Positions 11,314-23,289 of a DNA stretch of 64,000 nucleotides are shown here, one piece after another. Below the pieces are notes generated by a model. It saw nothing but the letters and a program-made list of their open reading frames with translations, made no database searches and had not been told where the DNA came from. Origin of the DNA: Circinella minor (Eukaryota; Mucoromycota; Mucoromycetes; Mucorales; Lichtheimiaceae); contig JAEPRB010000055.1 in assembly GCA_016758965.1 (NCBI GenBank), positions 62,001 to 126,000 on the forward strand, read 5' to 3'. The position numbers were made by a program, and so were the translations under genes. The stretch's first letter is position 1, and each line of letters starts with the position of its first letter.

Positions 11314-12120
11314 CTGGTCGACGGTACGATTCGTATCAGTAAATTTGAGTCTTTCATTGCATACTCAAATGAATTCGTCATGCTGAGCTACATCTTGAGA
11401 AAAAAGAAAGAAAAAGAACGTGATTTCATAGACAGTTCAACCACACAAATCTAAAACAAAGATCACAATAAAGAACAGAACAGATTTAGCAAAAAAAAAA
11501 CCGAATATTCAGATATAGCACTATACAAAAACGTAAAAGACAGATGGTGACAATGATATAATGACAATTATCTCGAATACTGCCTATAAAACTATAACCA
11601 ATAATAGCAACTAAGACTTTTTAATGATTTGGTAAACAAGATATACATAATTTTTCTTGGTCGAACAACTACGTATACGTAAATTGCTAATAAGCTGCTC
11701 TACAGAAAGCTTCTTACGTACATCGCCAACTACCTGAATGTGACATTGTCATACTCTTGAGATATCCCTCCCAATTCTAGTGCTACAGTATAATTATTAT
11801 AATGACATAATATATCGAGCAGAAGGAACACTTCTAGTAGTTCAAACACTTTACATTGTACTGTTGATTCTTAAAAAAATATCAAATATTTTATCATACG
11901 TACGTATGATGACGAAAACTATATAACAAGTTGTTTATTTAATGAAAACATTGCAATGCTTCGCCATTTCTAACAACATTTTATAGAAAGTTTTCCCTTA
12001 AGTGTAGGCTGAAAATTTTACAGTTTCCACTTTTGCAGTAATCAAAAAGAATATTATTTCTTCCATTGCTTAGAGTCGGAAATTCTGTTCTTTCAAATTT
12101 TTGTTTTGTATAATTTTCAA

Positions 12121-13098
12121 ATGGAAAACGATAATAATACTAACAATAGCAATATCAAAGATGAGGACAATGATTCATCACCATCCGGAGATAATATTGC
12201 CATTATCGTAGTTACGTATGTTAATAATTATAAATACTTGCTACCATTACGATCCTTTCTTATTATGTCGGGAAATGTCTATGGAATATGCACTTCAGTG
12301 AGCTACTATAATTTTTTTTGTTTATCAATACGTACGTATCCTTAAATTTAATAATTGTTTGTTGCTATTCCTGACACAATATTTTTTTTACTCTTTCTCT
12401 TTCAATGATAACAAAACAACAACACTTTCAGGCTATAAACGATCTTGTCAACTTTTGTTTTGGCTTGCAGTTAGTCCAGTCGGGCTACCTGTACTTTTTG
12501 TTATTATATTTATTCAGCGCTCTCTCACACTCTTTCGTATACTATGCCCATGGTGTTATGGAAGTTATTCTTATTTTCTTTTCAGGTATTGGAGACCAGT
12601 CAAATACCAATTTTCATGTGTAACAACCATTGCTGTCGTCAGTGTTGTTTCTCGTCCTTTTGTTGCTATCCTTTTTTCTCAAAATGCAGAGCTTTGCAAC
12701 ACAGGAAGTTAATGGAGAAAAACAGTAACAAAAACCAGAATGGAAACAAGAGTGCTATGCTTTACATGAACAGTTTCTATAACTGTTATTAAGTTGCTGT
12801 ATCAATAGAAGACAGTAAGCATGAGAATTGTAAAATAAACATAAAAAACTATAATAATAATAACGAAATAGCTGGTAGCAGTAGTAATAAACAGATAGAA
12901 AAAATTGCTCAACAACATTATGTTATTATTCCAACAATCATAAACTCTTCATTATCGACACCATCAGCATCACCATCGTCATCCATTATACAAAAATATT
13001 TCTATTCAATAGTTTCATCAACGTCGTTATCAGAAGTCAGCAACAACAATACCGACTCATACTATCCAGTATATGGAGCCACCAAGTATTTCAATTAA
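12121..13098 (+). CDS. Unrecognised small membrane protein with Ser/Asn-rich tail
   Basis: I do not recognise the family. A five-exon model keeps frame throughout: 12121..12297, 12432..12536, 12586..12617, 12690..12724, 12794..13098, giving 217 aa. The N-terminus is Asn/Asp-rich and hydrophilic (MENDNN...). Hydrophobic segments follow (for example DNIAIIVV, then LYFLLLYLF). A polar tail is rich in Asn and Ser and ends YGATKYFN. The tail exon is the best-supported piece: 101 codons open with normal codon use and no Met, so single-frame searches miss it. Introns of about 49-135 bp end in good acceptors (TTTCAG, TTTTCAG, ATGCAG). In T-rich DNA more than one frame looks hydrophobic, so the middle exons are uncertain and a larger multi-pass receptor-like protein remains possible. 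Confidence 0.42.
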
Positions 13099-13661
13099 AC
13101 ACTATGATACCATGCTAACCTCTGGCAGAGAAGAATTTTCAAGAGCCAAATATTAAACTATATATTTTTTGGATATAGTAGTATACACACTAGTTCTCTA
13201 TCTTGGTATATATAGCTTTTGTCTTTTGGATCATAAAATTACAATATACACTTTGTAGATAACCTACTTCAATCATCATGCATATATGATAATGATAAAT
13301 CACCTCGTTTGTCAATGTCAGTTGGAAATTATACTTGGGTAAAGTATAAATGTTATGAGATAAAAAAGGTTTTCAAGGATTGTGTGCAAAATAAAGAAAA
13401 AGAAGTATTTTTAATAGTATTATGTGATGATCTCACTTTTAATTATTAAATGTTTACATTTTTTCCCATCCAATATCCACTGATCGCATAATCGTAATCC
13501 CAGCTATTCAATGTGACAAATGCAAAATCGTATGGGGAAAAGCGTGGGGAGCAAAGCTGGAAACTCCGCATATTAAGATTTCTTTTTTTATTACATAACC
13601 CATTCCCCCTTTATTTTTGTTCCCTTTGTTCTTGTCAACTTTCGCCTCGTCTTTACAGATC
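13099..13661. other. Intergenic region
   Basis: A 563-bp AT-rich region between two plus-strand genes. It contains TATA-like strings (for example TATATATAGC near 13207-13216) and a CT-rich stretch shortly before the ATG at 13662. No gene is seen. Confidence 0.4.
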
Positions 13662-15221
13662 ATGAGCACAATAGAATCGAACCAAGGAACTTTGTCTGCT
13701 TTTGATAAAGCTACAAATACAGTTTGTATTGGAAATACTGAATTGGGAGCTACTTTATATGCAGGCAATGCCAGTAAGGTAATATAATATAATAATAATC
13801 TAATAATTTCTGCTTTACCGTCCGAGAGAATCTGGATGTAAAGGATTGTATTATCTCTGTTCATGTAACTAAGCAACTACAAATATGATACAATATTTTT
13901 TTATACATAAATATAGAAATGGTGTATTGGTGATGTCCCTCATGTAAGTTTTCTTTAATATATAGCTTGATCCATCATTTTACTACTATCAGGACTGAAA
14001 ATTAATTTGAATGCTTTTAAATTTTATTTAGGGTGGTAAGCAGAGAGAATAAAGTTACAGTGTTTTTATAGTACCAAAGCACATCTAAATATCACGTCTT
14101 ATTTCAACTACTCTAATCATATTTTGGTCGGCAAAACGAAAATAATTAGGTTACGTTATTGCACTTGTTACCGATGCAGTTCTTCGTCATTTTTCCAACA
14201 AGCATCAACATGACCCAGTTGCATTGAATTGTTTTTACATGCACAAAACAAGTGTTGGACCATTTGTAATCAGTATAGAAACTTTAAAAAGCAGTAAAAA
14301 GGGATATTGTTTAGTTCAAGCCAGTCTTCTACAAAAAGAAAATGAACCAACTTTGACAAGTGCGGATCAATTTAATTCCGTAGGATATAAAGAGAAGGTA
14401 CATGTTATCTTTACTATGGGTAACTTAGATTCTGAAGGTAAAGTAACATAAAAATAAACAATAAACAATCTTTTCTTGTGGACAATACTAAGACATCAAG
14501 TGGAGCGTAAGGATAAGTATTAACAATCGAACCAAATAAAACATATATTTTATTAGAGGGTGTCAGTTTTATGCATGAACCTTATCAAGCACCTAATAAG
14601 TCGGCTATGACACCATTTAATCATGTATATATGGGAAACTTTATTGGAGGTCATGTAGATAGATCTACTATGGGAAAAGACTATTTATCCATGGGAAAGC
14701 CAGAATTTCATCAAGCACTTCATTTTAGAGATGGTCGAGATATCGATTTTAAATGTAACTTTTTTTTTGCTTATTAGTATTGACATTTTTTTCTGCAGTC
14801 AGTAATCATAACTAATAATTTACTTTATATCCTCAAAAGGTATACCCTATTTTTGTGATTTTTTTGTTACACCGCCCATGCTTCTTGGCTGGGATTATCT
14901 CGGTGGTCCAGTCTGGTGTCCTACGATGCAATTAGAAGTACTGTTTAAAAGACGACCAACTGGTAAAGAAGTTTTAACAAGTATTGTTGCTCCTCATATT
15001 ATCAATGGAAGATTTGATTGCAGTGGTGGTATTTGGGATTCTGAAGGCAATTTATTTGCTTTGACAAGGTAATTATTATTATTGTTACGTATTGTTATTA
15101 TTATCAAGAATATATAGAATACAAGATATTGATCTTATCATGCTTCATATATAGACACCAGTGTCTTGTAGTTCCGTGGGCACGTAATTCAAAAGGTGAA
15201 AAGCCAAAACCACGTTTTTAA
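13662..15221 (+). CDS. Acyl-CoA thioesterase-like (TesB / double hot-dog) protein
   Basis: Predicted member of the thioesterase-like superfamily, which hydrolyses acyl-CoA esters using two fused hot-dog domains. Exons: 13662..13778, 13917..13943, 14032..14035, 14150..14437, 14557..14754, 14840..15068, 15155..15221, giving 309 aa. The N-terminal hot-dog starts with WCIGDVPHGGYVIALV, matching the HGGY/NGGY block at the family's first helix. The second half has LGWDYLGGPVWCPTMQLEV and ends with HQCLVVPWARN. The GG of HGGY depends on a 4-nt exon (see findings). Acyl-chain specificity is unknown. I see no signal peptide and no C-terminal peroxisomal SKL (the end is KPRF). Frames and total length are consistent, so the model is firm; the biochemical activity is inferred. 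Confidence 0.82.
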
Positions 15222-15885
15222 CACAACATCGTTCACTCAATTCATTCATATTTTACATATTTAATTACATTATTGTACTAGCATTATTAACTGATCAATT
15301 ATATACTACGAACATAAGAATCAGAACAAAAACGAAAAAAGAAAATACGATTTATTATTTGTGAATATGTTGTCAAACAATAGTGTGTTTTAATAGTGTA
15401 TAATATCACGATAAAATAGAGAATATAAGCAAAGAAAAATAAAAGAAGGAGGAGAAGGAAGGAAATTACATTTCGAGTACAAAAAAAAAAGGAAAACTGT
15501 GATGTTATGGTGAAAATGGACGCAAAAAAAAAGGTGAGAGATAAAAAATGTTGTGATTTATATGATGCTTTGCATGTGGTTGCAAGTTTCTTTTTGCTAT
15601 GCTAATATTATAATGAAATTTGATTGTTATTGGAGGATAAAGCTTGAAAGGGAAGTTGCATGTGAGCGTGTGAATGTATATGTGAATGTGTAATAATAAT
15701 AGTGCTGGTAATAATAATAATAGTAATAATAATAATAATAAGATGAAGAATAATATAGTGGTAATAAAGGTAGATTATATAATAACTCTTTCCTCTTTCA
15801 ACTATGATTATATAATTATAATAACAATAACAATCTATCTCTTCTCTTTCTTTTTTTTATAGTATTGTTTATTTGTTGCTTTTTA
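15222..15885. other. Tail-to-tail intergenic region
   Basis: 3' flanks of the thioesterase-like gene (+) and the Hsp70-like gene (-). It includes an A-rich purine block (15420-15540) and (AAT)n-type simple sequence near 15695-15760. No gene is seen. Confidence 0.45.
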
Positions 15886-18699
15886 TTACTTGCTCCGTCT
15901 ACCAAGCTTGAAAGGACCAAGTAATTTCTTTGCAGTACCATGAAAACCAGTTGAATGCCTAGAATCACCATCATAGAATGACTCTGCATCATCCTCTTCC
16001 CTAAAACTACGTGGATACCGAGGCATCGATTGTGGGTATACATAAGGATCGTGGTTGTTGTTACCGTTATTACCTAATGATGGTGGCCGTGAGGTTGTAT
16101 TTGGACTTGACAAATTCGATGTAGACCCACTGCTGAATAAACTGTTACTAGGTGGTGTATGTGGAACATCCAGGTTTAAGCCAGCCATAGCACCATTCAA
16201 TCCACGTTCCAATGTTTCAAAAGCTGATGTAAATGTAAATACACGATCACGAATATGTACTTCAATTTTGATTTCCGTTTGACCAAAGAACATTTTTATA
16301 GTCATAAAAATAGGTTCACCCTTTTGTACACCATTAAACTTGGGCATTTTGATTGGGAAACGAGCTACCTTGAATACTTGGGGATGTGTTGTCAAACGTG
16401 GTACTGCACCATCTCCATCATATGCGAATAAATCTAATAGATAATAATAATAATAATAACACGATTAATTTCCCTCCGCATAAGCAGTATATATATAAGC
16501 TTGCATATAATATATATTGATATTTTACCTGTATCAGTATCATTTGGATAAGCAATCATGAAGTTCTTGGAAACACATTCATCCACTTTAACACGTTGAC
16601 CCTTTTGAACATAAGTACTAAATCGTTGTTTGCAAAACAACCTTCCTCCATCACCTTGAATACAATTTTCTTGTGGATCTTGTCGTGCATCAAATACCAT
16701 ACGTGTTTCAACACCATAAGTTCTACGTGATACACGTTCTGTGACCATACGTGGATTTAATCCAAAATAAACAGCACCTCGAACAACAGCCAATTCACCA
16801 CGAGGAGGAACACCGATAAATCCAACACGACGTGAAAATTCATCAATCACGCGTCGTCGTAAATATTCAGACTGTCCAAACCCACCGACCAAAAAAACTG
16901 CATCCAGGGGTACTTGGGATTGACGTACTTGGGCATCAATTAAATCCAATACCTTTTGAACAACAGGTTCAAATACATTATTACATAGATCTTGAGCCGT
17001 AATACGTAAATTACCGTCTTCGATCCCGTTAGCAGGATCATCCATACTTGGCAATCCTAATGTGGCAGGTAAAAGGAGAAATTGGTCCTCATCTCCTTCA
17101 AATTGAGGCTATTTTTTTGTAAACAATAACAATGATCATGAGTGTATCCATACAAAAAGGGAAATCATTGTTACAATTATTCGAAAGAATATATGCGTGG
17201 ATGAAATAGCAAGTATGTGGGGTTAGTAAGGGTGAAAGAGTGAGAGAGGAGAATAATAAGAAAGAGCAAAAAGTAGTAATATTATAAGTAGGGGAAAATA
17301 GATAGAATGGTAAGGAGGAATCAAAAGGGTAGAAAGGGGAAAGATAAGGGAGTAATATATAAGTAAAGAGATATGGTGATATACAGGGTGTTGATTGTTT
17401 ATAGAAGAAGGAGGTAGAGTTAGTAATTTACAACACCAACAGCAGCAAAAAAAAGACAATAATAACAGTAAATAAAAATTCAAACAAAAGGAAGAGAAAA
17501 AAAAGTTACCTTAATGCCTTCGATAAAGTTTTCCATCATAGATTCCATGGCAGTATCACTAACTCGTCCTAAACCGTAGAAGCGGTCTTTAAGATAGTCA
17601 CGCATTCGAGCATCTAAAAAGGTGGAACCGCACGAGTCCCCCTGACCCTTTGTCACTTCTCTTAGCGACCTCCTTCCAGACGAGTCATCGATTTCAAACA
17701 CAATCAAGTCGACTGTTCCACCGCCTGCATCGCAAATCATAAATCGTTGTCCATGACCCAAATTAAATTGATCACATTTCTTTTCACAATAAAGTGCTGC
17801 TGCTTCAGGTTCACTGATTAACATCAATCTATCTGGATGATCATATCGATTGATAATCCCCGAACGTATAGCTGCTTCACGCATAGTTGCTTTGGCTTGA
17901 TCACTCCACATAGCAGGTACAGTCAGACAATATCTGAACTTAGATTGATCATAATTGGATGCAAAACTACGTTGTAGTTCGCTACAAATATGTGCATGAA
18001 ATGCTTCAAGATAGTCCGAAATGGCATCCAAGGCAGTTAAACCATTAGGTAAAGGTGGAAGATCCAAATTTTCGTCGAGATGAAGTTTGAAACGTGATAA
18101 TAAATGATCGTTATTTCGTCGATGTGCAAGTCGTCGTGCTTCTTGGCCCCAAGCTGATATTTTTGTCGATCCTTGAGGATACAATGATATTGTGGGAGTT
18201 TTTGGATATGGATTCGTTTGTCGTGGCCTTTTTTTAAGCATTGATTTTTTTTTTTGATTTGTTGTTATAGTTATTATCCAGTTTTTTTTTCTGAATATAA
18301 TATGTAACTCATCCTTCTCTCTTTCCTCCCCAAACAAACAGACAAACAAAAAAATAAGCTTGTTTCTTCCTTGCACTTCTTTCCTTTATAAAAAAGAAAA
18401 CAGCTTTTTCCCAACTACAATAATAATAGTAGCTTACCATCGTATAATATCGAATATTTCTTCACTGTTATCTCTAGTGAAGGCATAGCAGCACCCTGAG
18501 AAAGTGGTACCGAAATCTAAGCCAAAGGTATAAAAAAATTGAATTAGCCCAAGATAGTTTATTGTTACCGAGATAAAGAAAAAAATCGCGTTTTAGAGTA
18601 AAAGGGGCTAGGTCATCATCGAAATAAAGTATATTTATTACCAATGCCAATCACATAGGAATAGTCAGAAAGGTCAAAACTCGGTGAGTCAAAAGACAT
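15886..18699 (-). CDS. HSPA12-like Hsp70-family ATPase
   Basis: Actin-like ATPase-domain protein of the HSPA12-like branch. Exons in transcript order: 18642..18699, 18438..18516, 17510..18227, 16529..17108, 15886..16433, giving 660 aa. ATPase signatures: phosphate 1 DFGTTFSG (from residue 20), the EPEAAAL segment, phosphate 2 DAGGGTVDL, adenosine motif VGGFGQS. No standard DnaK peptide-binding domain or EEVD tail is seen. Instead there is a beta-rich region and a Ser/Asn/Pro-rich tail ending in a basic cluster (KLGRRSK). The acceptor at 18228-18229 (AAAAAAAG) was chosen because it restores the expected RWP after the first block. Such genes are strongly expanded in Mucoromycota and basidiomycetes (background). 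Client or pathway unknown. Head-to-head with Rsm22. Confidence 0.87.
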
Positions 18700-19055
18700 T
18701 AGTGTGAGATTATTATAAATAAAAAGGAAGAAAAGAAGTTCAAAAAAGAGAAAAGGAAAAAATAGAAATAAAAATAAAATAGGGAAAAAAAAGAGAGAAA
18801 AAGGACACTAATTCTCTTTTGCTCCCTATAAAAAGTTCATTAATAATAGCTCGCTAGTACCATATAATTCGCGTGTGTGTAACCATGAAAGTGCCTTTAA
18901 GCCCAAAAAGTCCGAATACGAGGGGCAACAACAAAAATATCGTTTTAGGCTTAACTTTCTCTCTCTGGAAAATAGCCATAAATCGTTCAATATATATAAA
19001 CTATATCAAATATAGAGTGGCTTGTATATTCCCATTCTTCTGTTATTTTTGCATA
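18700..19055. promoter_or_regulatory. Bidirectional promoter (Hsp70-like / Rsm22)
   Basis: 356 bp between two divergent start codons. A purine-rich A/G block covers 18720-18805. A TATA-like TATAAAAAG lies at 18827-18835, facing right. The Rsm22 start at 19056 was chosen because a mitochondrial-type leader follows it. Confidence 0.4.
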
Positions 19056-21462
19056 ATGTTTACAAGAAACTGTTTAAGAAGATCAACTCAATCCATTCGG
19101 CGTTATTATTCTGAAAAGGCTATATTTTTGGATCAAAAGCAACTTGAAGCTCTTGAAGATTTACAGTAAAAATTGATCCTTTTTATTTTATTCTAGATCT
19201 TTTATTATTTCTGTGTTACTGAGAAAATATATGTCAACTATTTCTTTTTTTTTTTTTTTTTTTGCCTTTTTCTAGATCTGTTCCTTTAACGAATGTTTCA
19301 GCGCCTTTATCAGAAGAACCAATAATACGCAATTCACCTGAAGCTATATTTGGAAAGAAAAGAATTGGAACTGTAACTTTGCCAAGACCTTTGATTCAAG
19401 GCATTGCAGATCTCATTCAAGGTATAAAAAAAGGATCTTTTTTTAAATACAAAATTTATGGATTATATATAAAATAGTCTTAGTATGTTACTAAAAATAA
19501 ATTTTATTATAGAAAGTGACAAACGATTGATCCGCACAGATGCCTTACGCCTTTATGAGTCGCTCCGATCCACTTCTAGAATCACTAACGATATTAATAA
19601 CCATGACAACGATAACAGACGTCATAATAATGGTCGCCAAGCAACAATACAGGAGCCCCACACTTTAGCTTATGGACCTCGTGAATCAATTGCTTATACA
19701 GCGGGTGTATTACCTTCTACTTATGCTGCTACCTTGAATGTCTTGGCCGAATTATCCCAGCGAATATCAAATTTTTCGCCAAAATCAATATTAGATTTTG
19801 GTACGGGTCCAGGCACCGCTTTGTGGTAAGTAACTAAGCAACTTCTCTTTTTTTTAGACGGAAAGTTATATACTCCCATATGTAACAATAATATTGATAT
19901 TTATAATATAGGGCTGCACAAGAAGTATACTCGGATTTAAAATCATATGTTGGTGTCGACCTTTCTGAAGATATGCTTAATATTGCTGAAAGATTACAAG
20001 GTAATTTTTATTTTATTTTATTTTTATTTATTCATTAATTATTTTGAATGAATTAAAGTTGTGGGGCGATCGACACAATACATTATATATTTTATTTATT
20101 TATTAACTATTATATATAGGCAATATTTCGCCTGATGCAAATATTGAATTTAAACGATATCTTACTGTGGTTCCCAATGTAATTAATGATATAATTTATT
20201 TATTTGGGATAAACTTAAATTAAACAATAATGGGTGTGCTAACTTTATTTTTAAGGCACCGAAACCAGATTTGGTAATCAGTGCTTTTACCCTTGGTGAT
20301 CTACCTTCTCAAGCACTTCAACAATCTATTGTGGATCAATTATGGGAACAAACGGGTGATATACTGGTAAATAAATGACAGTGATAAGGAATAATTAGCA
20401 GAAGAAAATGAAAAACAGAGGCTATAATAATAACAATAACAGGAAAAAGTCAGGAGAAGAAATAAAGAGAAAGAGAATCAGGGACAAATAACTTTATTAT
20501 TACTTTTTAGGTGCTCATTGACAGAGGTACACCTATTGGATTTTCAAATATCGCTCGAGCTAGACAATACATATTAGATCAGTATAAAAATAATGTACAT
20601 GTGGTGGCACCAGTAAGTTGATTTTTATTATATATATGAAAAAGAAAAGCAGACGGAGAGTAACTAGAATTTTTTTCTCTTGGGAGACAAAAATTGATAT
20701 ATGATGACCGTGAGAATAATAGCTTTATTATGACTCTTCCTCTTCTCTCTCCTTAACGACTTTATTGTATTTTTCAACAGTGCCCTCATGACAAACCATG
20801 TCCTTTATTGTATTCACCAGAAGCAAAACCAGATACACTTTGGTGCCATTATTCTCAAAGAGTTCAACGGCCGCCGTTCCTGGTAAATAAAAATAAAATA
20901 AAAAATAAAAATATGGATGGACCATATACTAACAATAGCATATATATAATTATAGATGAAGACAAAACATTCTAAATTCAATTCTGAAGATTCAAAATAT
21001 GCTTATGTCGTATTACGGCGAGGACCTAGACCAAAAACAGAATCAAGCCATGCTGCAGTTGTTGACGATACTACTGTTACTATTGAAAATGATTTTTCTA
21101 AAATTGCATATACATGGCCTCGTTTAATCCAACCTCCTCTTAAAAAGCATGGACACGTTGTCATGGATGTTTGTGCTAACCAAGGTAAACAAAAAGAAGT
21201 ATTCTCAGCGTTATTATTGTTTAGGAGATTGCGAAAAAAAATGATAAATGACAGAAAGAACGAGATTTTTTAGCATGTAATGATAACAATTGTTGATGAT
21301 AATATAGGAGAGATTCAAAGAATGGTAATCCCGAAATCACAAGGAAAAACACCGTATAGGGATGCTCGTAAAGCAGCATGGGGTGATTTATTTCCTCATC
21401 CTTCAAAAAATAAGGTCGTAACGCGCGTATCAAAAGGTGTAAATATGGATGATGATATGTAG
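19056..21462 (+). CDS. RSM22: Mitochondrial small-ribosomal-subunit assembly protein Rsm22/METTL17
   Basis: Methyltransferase-fold protein associated with the mitochondrial small ribosomal subunit. Ten exons: 19056..19165, 19276..19421, 19513..19825, 19912..20000, 20120..20178, 20256..20366, 20511..20612, 20781..20882, 20956..21184, 21308..21462, giving 471 aa. The N-terminus (MFTRNCLRRSTQSIRRYYS) is a typical mitochondrial presequence. The SAM-binding-like motif is LDFGTGPGTALW, followed by VGVDLSEDML. The central AYGPRESIAYTAG block is characteristic of the family. The Cys-rich segment (CPHDKPCP, then WCHYSQR, later VCANQ) fits the iron-sulfur cluster reported in METTL17/Rsm22 homologues. 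The C-terminus resembles family members (KAAWGDLFP). All exon phases agree. Confidence 0.9.
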
Positions 21463-21617
21463 AATAAAAAAAAATGTTTCATATACAAATATACTTGTCG
21501 TAGTTGTTGTGATAGGGGATCATATGTATATAGTAAGGAGATAAAGAAAGGTTTTCGTATATATATAATTGCGTATGTATGTATGTGTGATTGTGTGATT
21601 GTGTGATTGTGTGATTA

Positions 21618-22863
21618 TTATTCCAAGTTACTGCTTAATATTTGTGCTTTGAGTTCATCGAACTTAGCTTCACTAAGTGGAGAGAATTTGATAAGGTTAT
21701 TATCAGGGAAATGATCGAATAGGTAAGATTCTGTAATGGAAAGCTGTGCACATTGTTGTGCTAATTTTCCAAACACTGTCAAATCTGTTCGGTATCTAAC
21801 AATCAAAAAAGAAAGGTTTTATTAACATTCATAATATTTAAGTTTTACGAGATTAAAGTCAAAATTCATAAATTACTTACAATCGATATGCTTCCTTGTT
21901 TAGACAATGCTTGTCTACTAATCCATCTAAAACAACTTTTTTAAATATGTTTTTCATATAATGTAACACATGGAAAATGTAATCTTGATAAGGTCGCCAT
22001 GTAGGAAATTGTTGTGAAATCGATAAGTTACCATGGACATCAACCAAGGGATGGAACATATCAGTCATAAATGTTACAGAGGGCGGATGGTTCGGATAAC
22101 TATCGGGAATAGTCATCCGAAATTTGAAGACACCTGAACGATAATACCCCTTATGGACAAATAATACCCCATACCATACTATTATATATATTGGATATAT
22201 TCTTGTGAGTTCATCATGCCATAATACATGTATTTATCTAGCCATATAATACTTACCATTTAAATTATCTGTTGAGGGCATTACATAAACACCCAAAGGA
22301 CAGTGACTTGGATTTCGTAAGTTAATACTATATTTTATGATACAACAAGTTAAAACTTAGTTCCCTTCTATGCTCATCACAGACAGACAAGTGAAAAACA
22401 AAAGAACAAAAAAAAAAAGATTTACAATTCAGTCATTAATTCATATCGCTTAAAATATTCATATGTTAAACGAGGTGATTTAGGTTCGGATTCACCATTC
22501 TCATCCTCTTCATATATATCGGCATTCGAAGCACTTGAAGTAGGTGGTACTGAACGTTTTCCAAGTCGTGCAACATTACGAGTTCGACTAAATAATGAAG
22601 TAACGCTAGACTTACGAGTACTGGGACTATTACTGCTGTTATTATTGTTGTTGCCATTATTATTATTACTGGTGTTGCTGTTTACTGCTGCTAAACTACT
22701 ATTACGGCGAGGTAAAGGAGACGTATTGGAACTGCTAGTCGTACTATAACGTCGTAACTATATACAGACACATGTATAGTTGTATATAGATTAGTAATAA
22801 GATTACAAGTTTTCTCCGTTATTTGACTTAATATAGAGTTTTCTTTGAATTTACATTATCCAT
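21618..22863 (-). CDS. AKTIP/FTS-like inactive E2-fold protein
   Basis: E2-variant resembling FTS/AKTIP, the subunit of the FTS-Hook-FHIP complex that links cargo such as endosomes to dynein. Exons in transcript order: 22855..22863, 22426..22757, 22257..22327, 21881..22133, 21618..21795, giving 280 aa. The first coding exon is only 9 nt (Met-Asp-Asn). A Ser/Asn-rich unstructured region (about residues 4-85) precedes the UBC-like fold (YFKRYELM, CPLGVYVMPS, GVFKFRMTIPDSYPNHPPSVTF, then MFHPLVD). Where active E2s have Cys, this protein reads HPLVDVHGNLSIS, as in AKTIP, so it should not conjugate ubiquitin. The identification rests on the GVFKF...IPD.YP...FHPLVD pattern. Confidence 0.78.
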
Positions 22864-23289
22864 CGTTTAAGTTGAAATGATTTTTAAAAAAAAGAAGAAA
22901 AAGTATTAAGAAAAAAAAAAGCACTGTAGAAACCAAGTTAAAAGAATTAGGGAGTCTTAAAGATTCAAAAGAATTGAATTTATTGGCGGCCACTGAAATT
23001 ATGATATAACAATGGATGAATAGACAGGAACAAGGCAAAGCAATACAGACAAGATATTCTACAGCACAAAGAGGGTAAGGGAGAAAAGGAATGTAAAGGA
23101 ATATAAAAGAGAAAACAGATAGGAAAATGAAAAAAAGATATAATCTAAAGATGTTCTATACTACAAAGAAAGAAGTTTTTTTTTAAAAAGTTGAGGTTTA
23201 CGATGAAAAATGGGTTCTTCCTGACGAATGCTGATAAGAAGTTTGTGTGTAGATTCAATCATATTGCTAGAGAGAAAAGAGACGGAAGA
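22864..23289. other. 5' flank of the FTS-like gene
   Basis: AT-rich, with an A-rich/G-rich segment (23080-23180). No gene is seen. The region ends where the LINE remnant begins. Confidence 0.4.

Larger units (their letters stand above)
10614..12120. other. Non-coding stretch between helicase gene and membrane-protein gene
   Basis: A 1.5-kb AT-rich region. It begins with a roughly 29-bp A-run (10653-10681) just upstream of the helicase start. It contains a 21-nt U2-snRNA-like fragment (11293-11313, minus strand). No long ORF with plausible splicing was found on either strand. Confidence 0.5.
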
